The position numbers and the translations under genes were made by a program. From an uncultured Prevotella sp. (GTDB lineage: Bacteria > Bacteroidota > Bacteroidia > Bacteroidales > Bacteroidaceae): a stretch of DNA of 16,031 nucleotides. The notes beneath the pieces were generated by a model, which worked only from the letters and a program-made list of their open reading frames with translations, did no database searches and was not told the origin of the DNA. This document shows positions 7,863 to 15,300 of this stretch, one piece after another (position 1 is the first letter of the stretch; every line of letters starts with the position of its first letter). Where the stretch lies: the NCBI GenBank assembly GCA_900544825.1, contig UQWP01000074.1, forward strand, positions 1 to 16,031, given 5' to 3'.

Positions 7863-7871
7863 TTATCCACA
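7863..7871 (+). promoter_or_regulatory. Perfect DnaA box upstream of dnaA
   Basis: TTATCCACA is identical to the classical high-affinity DnaA-binding 9-mer. It lies about 65 bp upstream of the dnaA -33 element. A single box here fits autoregulation of dnaA or a reduced origin-like site. A chance match is unlikely within 350 bp, but no second good box was found. Confidence 0.6.
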
Positions 7872-7882
7872 ATTGCATTTTA

Positions 7883-7961
7883 GGGGCTATGAAACAATTT
7901 TGAAACACCCCGAAATGGCTAAAAAACAACAAGTTCTGTAGCTATTCCGGGGCGTGAAACA
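7883..7961 (+). repeat. Short direct repeats containing TGAAACA
   Basis: TGAAACA occurs three times: 7890-7896, 7901-7907 and 7955-7961. The first and third copies are part of a longer shared motif, GGGGC plus one or two bases then TGAAACA (7883-7896 and 7949-7961). They frame the inverted repeat at 7908-7952. The function is unknown. Confidence 0.5.
7908..7952. repeat. Imperfect 13-bp inverted repeat
   Basis: CCCCGAAATGGCT (7908-7920) is complementary to 7940-7952 at 11 of 13 positions, with one of the other two a wobble pair, around a 19-nt loop. It could be a second hairpin downstream of the MCE gene or part of the dnaA upstream regulatory region. No T-tract follows in either direction. 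Confidence 0.4.
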
Positions 7962-8000
7962 TTGCTTTTATTATTTAGACAAAATTTATTTTGGCTTTTT

Positions 8001-8034
8001 CCTCAAAGATGCCTTTAAAACGGCATCTTCGAGG
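8001..8034 (-). terminator. Hairpin downstream of the MCE gene
   Basis: A 13-bp stem (8034-8022 with 8013-8001) and an 8-nt loop begin 2 bp after the MCE stop codon. On the minus-strand RNA all 13 positions pair (12 Watson-Crick and one G-U), whereas the plus-strand RNA would have an A-C mismatch; this favours a role in the leftward transcript. No U-tract follows, so termination may be weak or the hairpin may protect the 3' end. Confidence 0.55.
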
Positions 8035-8036
8035 CT

Positions 8037-8936
8037 CTACTTGTCTTTCCTGCCAAAAATTGAAAAGTGAACATAGCGCTTTGGATGCGCCTTGAGATCG
8101 ATGACCAGAGAGTCGGCATGCGACATGGTGGAGTTCAGATTCTCATAGAGACGGGTATCGTTCATGAGGAGACCCAGACTACCCTTTCCGCTGTTCAACT
8201 GCTCGGTAAACTTCTGTGCACCATCGAGGGTTGCATTCACACGGTCGAGTGTGCCCTGTACATCGAGGCTCGCCAGGTTAGAAGTGAGCCGGTTGGTATT
8301 GTCGAGAACGCCATTTGCCTTCTTCATCATACCCGGAACCTGCTTGTTCAATCCAGCCATCAGGGTATTCAGCTCACGTGTGGAAACGGTGAGATTGCTG
8401 GTGATGGTCTCCACATTGTGGAGGGAAGCAGCCAGGGCAGGATCTGCCAGGAGTGCATTCACACTGGCGAGGATGGAATCCAGCTTAGGCAGCATCTTCT
8501 CAACTACCGGAATCATTTCGGCAGCCTTGCCCATCATACCGTTATTCACGGTGCCAGGGATGATGCCGCCCGGTTCGATACGCTCACGAGGATTGTTGGC
8601 AAGCAGGAGACTTACCTGGAGGTTGCCCATGATATCCTTTGCAATCTCTGCGGTACTACCTGCAGGGATTCTCAGGTCCTTGTTGATATCCACCTTGACC
8701 TTGATGGGACCCTTTCCGGAATAGTCGAAATCCAGCTGATCCACGGTACCCACCTTGTAGCCATCGGCATAGATAGGAGTAGAAGCACCCATACCCTGGA
8801 TGTCATCAAACGTCATATAGTAGGTGTTATTGGTAGAGAACAAGTTGATGCCTTTCAGAAAGTTGATTCCGAAATACATCACCAAGATACCTACAATAGC
8901 GACCAACGCTATCCTAATTTCCTTTGTCAGTTTCAT
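8037..8936 (-). CDS. mlaD: MlaD-like MCE family lipid-transport protein
   Basis: This is a 299-aa single-pass inner-membrane protein with one MCE domain, the family whose members form hexameric rings that carry phospholipids across the periplasm. It has a short cytoplasmic start, a transmembrane helix at about 8-28, and the MCE domain at about 36-115 (GMGASTPIYADGYKVGTVDQL, then ITAEIAKDIMGNLQVSL-like core with IPAGSTAEI). After this comes a long helical region (about 135-275) that probably extends as a tube or coiled coil, ending in the short basic tail HFSIFGRKDK. The ATPase and permease partners (MlaF/MlaE type) are not in this window. It follows the amidase gene by 99 bp on the same strand. 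No clean TAnnTTTG box is seen in that gap (only a TA-N3-TTTG near-match), so it is probably read through from the amidase. Confidence 0.9.
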   Translation of the reverse strand: MKLTKEIRIALVAIVGILVMYFGINFLKGINLFSTNNTYYMTFDDIQGMGASTPIYADGYKVGTVDQLDFDYSGKGPIKVKVDINKDLRIPAGSTAEIAKDIMGNLQVSLLLANNPRERIEPGGIIPGTVNNGMMGKAAEMIPVVEKMLPKLDSILASVNALLADPALAASLHNVETITSNLTVSTRELNTLMAGLNKQVPGMMKKANGVLDNTNRLTSNLASLDVQGTLDRVNATLDGAQKFTEQLNSGKGSLGLLMNDTRLYENLNSTMSHADSLVIDLKAHPKRYVHFSIFGRKDK

Positions 8937-9035
8937 ATTGTTTCAAATTTTATTCTTTTTATTATACCTATTTATATAGAACGAATCACAAGCTGACCGA
9001 AAAGAGCACGACCGAGAGCCCGAAACGTACAGGAG

Positions 9036-10274
9036 CTAGCGGTTGCGGTTCTGCTTGAACTCCCGGATAGCCTGGTTCACGTCATATTTCTGTCCGTTCT
9101 TGAAGGCGATGATGAAAGCCGCCGGGAACTTCTCCAGCTTTTCCTTGCGCAGGCGATAGATCTCGTTGTAATTGGTGGAAGCACCCAGGGTGTATTTCAC
9201 CAGATTACCTTCCTGGAAACTGTCGTAATCGGTTTCGCCCTTGAAATGAGCATCGCCCTTGCGAAGGTTTCTACTACCTACGAAAATCTGAAGCTTGAAG
9301 ACCGGTGCATCTGCTACCTCTACCTTCTTCGACTCCTTCTTCGGTTCTGCCTTCTTCACTTCCCGCTTTGGCTCAGGCTTTGCCTCTTCACGCTTCGGCT
9401 GCTCTACCCTCGTTACGACACGAGTCTTAGGCGCTGGTTCCTGATCGGGAACAATCTTCGGAATATTCACATCCTCTGAATCCTTGGCACGATAAGGAAC
9501 GGAAACCGATCTGTCGTACTTATTCTTGTATTTTGCGAAAGCCTCGTAGATGCCACGGGCGATATCATCCACCCTGCTGTCGTTGTTGAGCAGGCGCTCT
9601 TCATCAGGAGTGGTGATGAAACCCAGCTCTATGAGGCATCCCGGCATGGAAGTCTCTCTCAAGACCAGGAATCCCGCCTGATGCACGCCCTTATCAGGAC
9701 GGTTGGCACCATCGCAGACCCCTCGCTGAATCATTCGAGCCAGATCTACGCTACGCTCCATGTTCTTGCCCTGGATGAATTCGAAGATGATATAGCTCTC
9801 AGAAGAACGGGGATCGAATCCCTGATACCTCTGCTGATAGTCCTTCTCCATCGAGATGACGGAGTTCTCTCGCATCGCCACATCGAGATTATCCTTGGCA
9901 CGGTGCATACCGAGGGTATAGGTCTCGAAGCCACGAGCAATCTTTCCTGCCGACAAGGCATTGGTATGCACGGAGATAAAGAGATCGGCGTTGGCACGGT
10001 TGGCAATATTCGCACGCTCATTGAGCGGGATGAAGACATCCGTCTTGCGGGTATAGATGACTCTTACCTCCGGGAGATTCTGCTCCACATACTTACCGAA
10101 GCGCAAGGCAACGGCAAGATTGATATTCTTTTCCTTGGATATGGCTCCGAGTGCTCCGGCATCATGACCGCCATGACCGGGGTCGATGACCAACGTGAAT
10201 CGCTTATTGGCAGCGAACGCCGTCATTGCCAACATACACATCAAAGCCCATATCAGTGTTACTTTCTTACACAT
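9036..10274 (-). CDS. N-acetylmuramoyl-L-alanine amidase (Amidase_3) with SPOR-like C-terminal domain
   Basis: This 412-aa exported zinc amidase cleaves the bond between MurNAc and the stem peptide of peptidoglycan, as in daughter-cell separation. A signal peptide covers about 1-22. The catalytic domain (about 26-250) shows all zinc and catalytic residues: H34 in VIDPGHGGHD, E48 in SKEKNINLA, H103 in ISVHTNA and E216 in GCLIELGF. A Lys/Pro/Glu-rich linker (about 280-320) joins it to a C-terminal domain (about 324-412; FKLQIFVGSRNL, FKGETDYDSF, VKYTLGASTNY, AAFIIAFKNGQ) that resembles the SPOR-like fold of Bacteroidota wall proteins and probably targets septal, amidase-processed glycan. The last part of that assignment is inference. 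It starts 51 bp after folB and has a possible promoter of its own; the MCE gene follows. Confidence 0.93.
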   Translation of the reverse strand: MCKKVTLIWALMCMLAMTAFAANKRFTLVIDPGHGGHDAGALGAISKEKNINLAVALRFGKYVEQNLPEVRVIYTRKTDVFIPLNERANIANRANADLFISVHTNALSAGKIARGFETYTLGMHRAKDNLDVAMRENSVISMEKDYQQRYQGFDPRSSESYIIFEFIQGKNMERSVDLARMIQRGVCDGANRPDKGVHQAGFLVLRETSMPGCLIELGFITTPDEERLLNNDSRVDDIARGIYEAFAKYKNKYDRSVSVPYRAKDSEDVNIPKIVPDQEPAPKTRVVTRVEQPKREEAKPEPKREVKKAEPKKESKKVEVADAPVFKLQIFVGSRNLRKGDAHFKGETDYDSFQEGNLVKYTLGASTNYNEIYRLRKEKLEKFPAAFIIAFKNGQKYDVNQAIREFKQNRNR

Positions 10275-10291
10275 ACTTTCTGATGATTTTG

Positions 10292-10299
10292 CAAAATTA
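10292..10299 (-). promoter_or_regulatory. Possible -7 box for the amidase gene
   Basis: On the minus strand TAATTTTG matches TAnnTTTG in the folB-amidase gap. The implied transcription start (near 10286) leaves only about 12 nt of leader before the ATG at 10274, and no TTTG -33 element is visible, so this is a weak internal promoter at best. Confidence 0.4.
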
Positions 10300-10325
10300 C
10301 TACTTTATTATCAGAAAACCTAATT

Positions 10326-10709
10326 CTAACTATAAGTTTTATCATTTGTTAATACAACCTCTACCCCTGCACCGTCGCTATCGGCACCCATCGGTGGATT
10401 TACCTTGGTGATAGAGAGTTGGAGTTTCTGGATTTCCGGGAAATCGGAAAAGAGCCTATGGGCGATTCTACCTGCCACATGCTCCAGGAGCTTGCTGGGC
10501 ACCGCCATTTCTTCTCTTACCTTCTGATAGACCTCGGCATAATTGAGGGTTCCCCGAAGATCATCGGTCTTCATGGCAGAAGAGAAGTCATAATCCACCA
10601 CCAGGTTGACAAGATAATCGTTGCCAACGATTCCCTCCTGCGGCAATACGCCATGGAAAGCGTGGAAACGCACGTTCCTGAGGTATATCTTACTGCTCAT
10701 CAATTTCAT
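10326..10709 (-). CDS. folB: Dihydroneopterin aldolase
   Basis: This 127-aa cytoplasmic enzyme converts 7,8-dihydroneopterin to 6-hydroxymethyl-7,8-dihydropterin and glycolaldehyde in folate synthesis; family members form octamers. It is full length and keeps the key residues: E25 in FHGVLPQEGIVGN, Y57 in GTLNYAEVY, E76 in KLLEHVAGRIA and the catalytic K102 in SITKVNPPMG. Its start overlaps the end of the upstream reductase-like gene, by 20 bp from the ATG at 10709 or 11 bp from the equally plausible ATG at 10700 (which yields MSSKIYL), indicating translational coupling in one operon. No other folate genes are in the window. Confidence 0.93.
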   Translation of the reverse strand: MKLMSSKIYLRNVRFHAFHGVLPQEGIVGNDYLVNLVVDYDFSSAMKTDDLRGTLNYAEVYQKVREEMAVPSKLLEHVAGRIAHRLFSDFPEIQKLQLSITKVNPPMGADSDGAGVEVVLTNDKTYS

Positions 10710-11385
10710 CTTCTGTCTCCTTATGATCTATTCCGTTTTCCTTGTTTTCTATTCCGTTTTCTTCGGAGAGATACTTTTTCAAGGCTCTTTCCACGCCTAC
10801 CCGCCAGGTGTTGAGGGTTTCAGAGGTGAGCTGCAGCTGATTGACCAGTTTGATGACGTGAGCAACCGGCATGCGATAGCGCAGGACTCCGGAGATGAGC
10901 TTGGCGTAGTTCCAATATTCGGGATTGAACTTCTCGCTCAATCCTTCGACGGTAATCTTGTAGCCACGCTTGTTGACAAACTGGAAATCGTATCTTTTCT
11001 GGCCCTCCGGGAGCACCGTCTTGATGATCTTGCCCTTGGTAACAGACTTGGGGAGCATAATGCCTTCATCCTCATCCTGCAAGCCGGTGAATATCTCGTA
11101 GGGATGACCATTGAGCAATCCGACCAAAGCCACCCATTTCTCCTTATTGTTCTGGTATCTCACCACATCGCACTCCAATTCCTTAGGTCGAACCTCTACC
11201 ACTTCCGGACTGACGATTGATTTCTGGGTTTCTTCAGAAACAAGTTTCGCCAATGGCAGATGGAGCTTATCCCAATCAACATTCTGAGCATCAAAATGCT
11301 CGTGCAGGGCATCCAATCGGGTCTTCAAATCTATCATCAAGGCGTGGCTCGCCTCTTCGAAAGTCATATTTTCAGTATATTCCAT
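10690..11385 (-). CDS. Stand-alone protein resembling the C-terminal (TSCPD) region of class II ribonucleotide reductase
   Basis: This 231-aa protein has no signal peptide. Residues about 66-206 strongly resemble, from memory of the family, the region that follows the catalytic barrel in the B12-dependent reductase NrdJ of Bacteroidota. Landmarks are RPKELECDVVRYQNNKEKW, VALVGLLNGHPYEIFTG, KRYDFQFVNKRGYKITVEG, and YWNYAKLISGVLRYRMP with NTWRVGVERALKKYL (about 157-206), the TSCPD segment. The catalytic domain is absent, and the Cys-rich tail that normally ends NrdJ is replaced by an acidic tail with a heptapeptide repeat. The N-terminal 60 residues are helical and unrecognised. Nothing on the minus strand upstream could supply the rest of a reductase, and the frame is intact, so it is a separate gene and not a frameshift product. 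It overlaps folB and has its own promoter. The role is unknown; a reductase partner or nucleotide sensor is a guess. Confidence 0.8.
   Translation of the reverse strand: MEYTENMTFEEASHALMIDLKTRLDALHEHFDAQNVDWDKLHLPLAKLVSEETQKSIVSPEVVEVRPKELECDVVRYQNNKEKWVALVGLLNGHPYEIFTGLQDEDEGIMLPKSVTKGKIIKTVLPEGQKRYDFQFVNKRGYKITVEGLSEKFNPEYWNYAKLISGVLRYRMPVAHVIKLVNQLQLTSETLNTWRVGVERALKKYLSEENGIENKENGIDHKETEDEIDEQ
10720..10761 (-). repeat. Tandem 21-bp in-frame repeat in the reductase-like gene
   Basis: Units 10720-10740 and 10741-10761 are identical at 18 of 21 positions and encode ENGIENK and ENGIDHK in the acidic tail. The repeat is in frame, so expansion or loss would lengthen or shorten the tail without disrupting the gene. 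Confidence 0.75.
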
Positions 11386-11388
11386 ATC

Positions 11389-11445
11389 AAACGTTTAATA
11401 ATTAGCTGCAAAATTAAAACAATATTTCTAAAATATGAAACGTTT
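11389..11445. promoter_or_regulatory. Paired AAACGTTT palindromes around the reductase-like gene promoter
   Basis: Perfect palindrome AAACGTTT occurs at 11389-11396 and again at 11438-11445, with centres 49 bp apart. One lies in the leader just before the ATG and the other near the expected -33 position; the -7 box sits between them. This layout suits a repressor bridging or blocking the promoter. The motif does not look like the published NrdR box. Confidence 0.4.
11409..11416 (-). promoter_or_regulatory. -7 promoter box of the reductase-like gene and folB
   Basis: On the minus strand TAATTTTG fits TAnnTTTG, with transcription expected to start near 11403 and a leader of about 18 nt. The -33 position carries no clear TTTG. 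It is the only good promoter candidate ahead of the reductase-like, folB, amidase, MCE cluster. Confidence 0.5.
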
Positions 11446-11533
11446 GAGCAGATATTTCATCAAAAAACGCACGAAAAGTCCATAATGAAGCGAAAAATGT
11501 AAAAGAACCGTGTTCTTTTTGGGAAACTTTCAG

Positions 11534-11541
11534 TATCTTTG
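11534..11541 (+). promoter_or_regulatory. -7 promoter box of the nitroreductase gene
   Basis: TATCTTTG matches TAnnTTTG and lies 28 bp before the ATG at 11570. A TTTG at 11518-11521 is present but only 12 bp upstream, too close for a standard -33 element. Confidence 0.55.
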
Positions 11542-11569
11542 CATAAGATATTAGAAAAAGAAACAAGAT

Positions 11570-12310
11570 ATGGAATCAATCAAAAAAAGAACCTCCATCC
11601 GCAAATATGCAGACAGAGAGGTAACAGATGAACTTTTAAACCTGTTGCTGGAAGAGGCGATGCGAACTCCTACCATGGGAAATCTGCAGCTCTACAGCGT
11701 AGTAGTAACCCGCAGCGAAGAGGGAAAGAAGGCTTTGGCCCCTGCCCACTTCAACCAGCCGATGGTAACAGGCGCCCCTGTGGTACTCACCATCTGCGCA
11801 GACTACCGCCGCACCACCCTCTGGGCAGAAAACCGCAAGGGAACTCCGGGATACGACAACATCCTCTCGTTTATGAATGCGGCTACCGATGCCCTGCTCT
11901 TTACCCAGACATTCACCAATCTGGCAGAAGAAGCGGGTCTGGGCACCTGCTTCCTGGGCACCACGGTGTATATGCCGAAGATGATCATCGACACCCTGAA
12001 GTTGCCGAAACTGGTTATGCCGGTGGCTACCCTTACCATCGGATGGCCAGATGAGCAGCCTGCCCAGAGCGACCGTCTTCCTCTCCGCAGCATCATCCAC
12101 AACGAACATTTCGAGGATTATACCCCAGAAAAGATTGATGACTTCTATGCCGAAAAGGAGGCTTTGAAAGAGAACCAGGAGTTTGTACGCAACAACAACG
12201 TAGAAACCCTAGCCCAGGTTTTCACCGATATCCGATATACCAAGAAGGATTGCGAGGCCATGAGCATCGGATTCCTCGATGCCCTCAAGCAGCAGGGATT
12301 CCTCAAGTAA
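11570..12310 (+). CDS. NfsA-like FMN-dependent nitroreductase family protein
   Basis: This 246-aa cytoplasmic flavoprotein of the nitroreductase superfamily uses NAD(P)H to reduce quinones, nitroaromatics or similar acceptors. FMN-contacting motifs are visible: KRTSIRKY at 6-13, PTMGNLQLY at 34-42, the AGLGTCFLG loop at 122-130, and GWPDEQPAQSDRLPLRSIIH at 158-177, the last being typical of the NfsA/FRP branch. Length matches that branch, which has a longer C-terminus (here about 180-246) than NfsB types. The start is supported by the promoter box 28 bp upstream. It is divergent from the reductase-like gene (184 bp apart) and ends in a strong terminator, so it is monocistronic. The physiological substrate is unknown. 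Confidence 0.92.
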   Translation: MESIKKRTSIRKYADREVTDELLNLLLEEAMRTPTMGNLQLYSVVVTRSEEGKKALAPAHFNQPMVTGAPVVLTICADYRRTTLWAENRKGTPGYDNILSFMNAATDALLFTQTFTNLAEEAGLGTCFLGTTVYMPKMIIDTLKLPKLVMPVATLTIGWPDEQPAQSDRLPLRSIIHNEHFEDYTPEKIDDFYAEKEALKENQEFVRNNNVETLAQVFTDIRYTKKDCEAMSIGFLDALKQQGFLK

Positions 12311-12350
12311 ATAAAAAAGCGCATCAGAATTCTGATGCGCTTTTTTATTT
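12309..12350. terminator. Perfect 42-bp palindromic bidirectional terminator
   Basis: The sequence is fully self-complementary about a GAATTC centre (12327-12332), with a GC-rich core and flanking A and T runs that give a T-tract in both directions. It includes the last two bases of the nitroreductase stop codon and ends 11 bp before the GH2 stop codon, so it serves both converging genes. Confidence 0.95.
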
Positions 12351-12361
12351 TACTTTCAGTT

Positions 12362-15300
12362 TTACTTATTGAAACCTGTAATCTCTACGAATGGAGCCTG
12401 ACCTCTGCCATCCTCATCACGATAAGATACCTTAATCTTCTTGCACTCGTTAGGCATCAGACTGAAGTAGTTATCGCTGTAGATAACAGGGAGAATCTGC
12501 TCACCATCACCACCCTTCAGGTTCAGGCGAACCAAGAGGGCAGGAACATTGCCGGTATTGCGGATTTCTACCTCGCCAACCCACTCTTCGCCCTGCTGAA
12601 CGAAACGCTTGCCGCTGACAGCAACATCTGCCTTTGGCAACTTAGAGAGAGCCTGGAGGTTGTCCTCTTCCTTACCCATCACATAGAAGTTATCAGAAAC
12701 CACCTGATTGTTCTGCTCCAGAGTCAACTTGATGTAGTAAACCTCCTCATCCGGTTCGCTCACGCTAACGGCATCGAGGGTCTGGTCTTCTGCCACATTC
12801 ACTTCCTTGCTCTCCTCCTTGATCAACTTTCCGTACATATCAAAGACCTGAGCCTTGGCAACCAGGCCATCCTTGGCACCACCAGCGAAATTAACCACCT
12901 CGGCAACCTTCTTCACTGGGTTATACTGGATATGCAATGGTTCGCAAGCCTTCTTCACGCCAAAGTATGCCGCAGTTGGCTCGAAGTAATAATCATAGGT
13001 ACACCAAACCATGCTTGGCCAGCAGGCATGACTCATCCAAATGAGCAAACCGAGACGATCCTGCTGAGAAGACTCATACATCGCACGGTAGCCATCATAG
13101 TTCAGCCACTGTGCCCACTTGGTAAACTGCTCAGCACTCTGAGGCTTGCCATAACGTTTTTCCATGATGTTGTTGAAAGACTCACCACCCTGGGCGCCCT
13201 TCAATGTATAATCATGCTGTCCCCAAGCATCGCTCTGTGGCCACAGATGTTCCGGTTCCATCATTCTGCTCAAAGACTCGAAGGTAGGCACATTAGGCAT
13301 ACCACGCTCTGAATGCAGCTTATGGCTCTGGTTAGCGAAGTAGAAAGACGGCGACTTCATCTGGTAAGGACCATGACCGCTGACACCAAGGTCGGCAGAG
13401 CTAGGAATATAACCCAACTGTGGATGAATCGCCTTGACCTGCTCTCTCAGCACCTTGTCGATGGATGCAGGAGGGAAGCCCTCATTTCTACCGCAATAGA
13501 TACCGATACAAGCATGGCTGCGGATGCGGGAGATGTAATCGGCAGAGTTCTCGAGGAACATCTTGTCGTCATCAGGATCCGGTCCGTCCCATGGGTTAGC
13601 CAACCAGAAGTCCTGCCAGATCATGATACCATACTTATCGCATGCCTCATACAGTTCCTCATCTCCAATCTGACCTACCCAGTCGCGAATCATGTTGTAG
13701 TTCATCTCCTTATGATAGCGAACAGCAGCATCGTATTCACGTCCACGGTAGTTGAGGTTGGTCTCAGAGAATCCCCAGTTACCACCCAGTGGGTTCAGTC
13801 GCTTGCCATTGATGTAGAGCTTGGTCTGAGTATCCAGGTCGGCATAGCTCATCTGGCGAATGCCCGCCTTATAGTTGACCTCAGAGATCACCTCGCCAGA
13901 AGCCTTATCAGAAACCTTGAAACCGGCATCATATAAATAAGGTGAACCATAGCCGTTAGGCCACCAGAGATTCATGCGCTGGTTCTTGAGCTGAGGATAA
14001 TCAGCTGGAGCGAAAGCCACTTCACGCTTCTCATTTGGCTGCAGGCTAACTTCCTGCTCGAACTGGATCTTACCTATAAAACCGGAAAGCTTCACGGTCT
14101 TAGCCACAGCATCTGCATTCTTCAGGAAGACAGATGGAGTCATGGTTGCCAATGTATCCGGCAGATTCAAAGTAGATGTTACCAACGGATCGGAAACGCT
14201 CACGCCATTGTCATGAGTGAGATAGACATCATTCCAGATACCGATTTCACGACCTGGGGTATTGGTAATCCAGTCCCAGCCGATAGATGCGTGGAAGGTA
14301 GGGTTATCAGCACCCAACTCACCACCATTGAGGTCGGTATTCTGGAGATTCTTCTGCTTCACCACGCCGAAGTGGGCATTCTTGATGACATGCACCTCCA
14401 ACTTGTTGGCACCCGGCTTCAACTTCTTGGTCACATCGATGCGAGAGCGGATAAAGGCACCGTCGATTCTACCAATCTTCTCACCATTCAGGAGGATATC
14501 CGCTTTCCAGTTGATACCATCGAAGTTGAGATAGGTATGCTGGTTCTTGTTAGCAGAAGGCTGATGATTGATGGTAGTACGATACCAGAAATCAGAATTG
14601 AAGAACGACTCGGAAATCTGTCGCATATTATCATCATAGCGGTTATCAGGCACCGCACCGATATTCATATAGCTGGTGAGCACGGTTCCAGGAACGGTAG
14701 CCTGAATCCAGGCATCACTTCCCTCACGGCGCAACTGCCACTGATTGAGCATCTGCTTGCCATTCTTAGAAGCCAATGTGTTGGCTGCCTCGGCACGCAA
14801 ACCGCCCTTACCCATCACCTGCATCTCTGACAAGGCGAATCTTCCGGAAGCATCCGGCTGAGTAAGCATCAATCTCACATATCTGCCATGGCCCTTGCAA
14901 GCCACCTTCTCTACCAGTCCCTTCTGTTTCTGCTGTCCCAGGGTAGCAATATCACTCCAATTTTTAGCATCATTAGAAACCTGAATCTTTCCCTGACGAG
15001 CCTTATTGACCCAGAAGAGATTCACCTGGTCGAAATCAGCCACAGTACCCAGATCTACATAGAGCCACTGATCATTCTTTGCCAATTCAGACTTCCATAC
15101 ACTGGAGAAGTGCATGGATGGACGCCATGAAGTAGTATTATCGATGAGTTTGACGCGCCACCACGCAGCACCCGGCATGGTAAATTCTATGCGTACGTGC
15201 TCGTAGTTGCCCGGTTTCTTCAAAGGAATGGAAACATTCAGCTTGCGGAGCGGCAGGCGCACCACATCCTGGAACTTGTTAGGGTCGGAACTTACCTGCT

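Larger units (their letters stand above)
7687..8036. other. Intergenic region between dnaA and the MCE gene, possible regulatory or origin DNA
   Basis: These 350 bp contain no supportable gene. They hold the dnaA leader with a hairpin, the dnaA promoter, an AT-rich stretch (about 7801-7820), one perfect DnaA box, three TGAAACA repeats, an imperfect 13-bp inverted repeat and the hairpin downstream of the MCE gene. Only one perfect DnaA box was found, so an origin is possible but not shown. Confidence 0.6.

Noticed and set aside
10690..11385. Reductase-like gene as a frameshifted piece of a full nrdJ
   Set aside because: No catalytic-domain sequence lies upstream on the same strand in any frame; a divergent nitroreductase gene begins 184 bp away, and the gene has its own promoter box.
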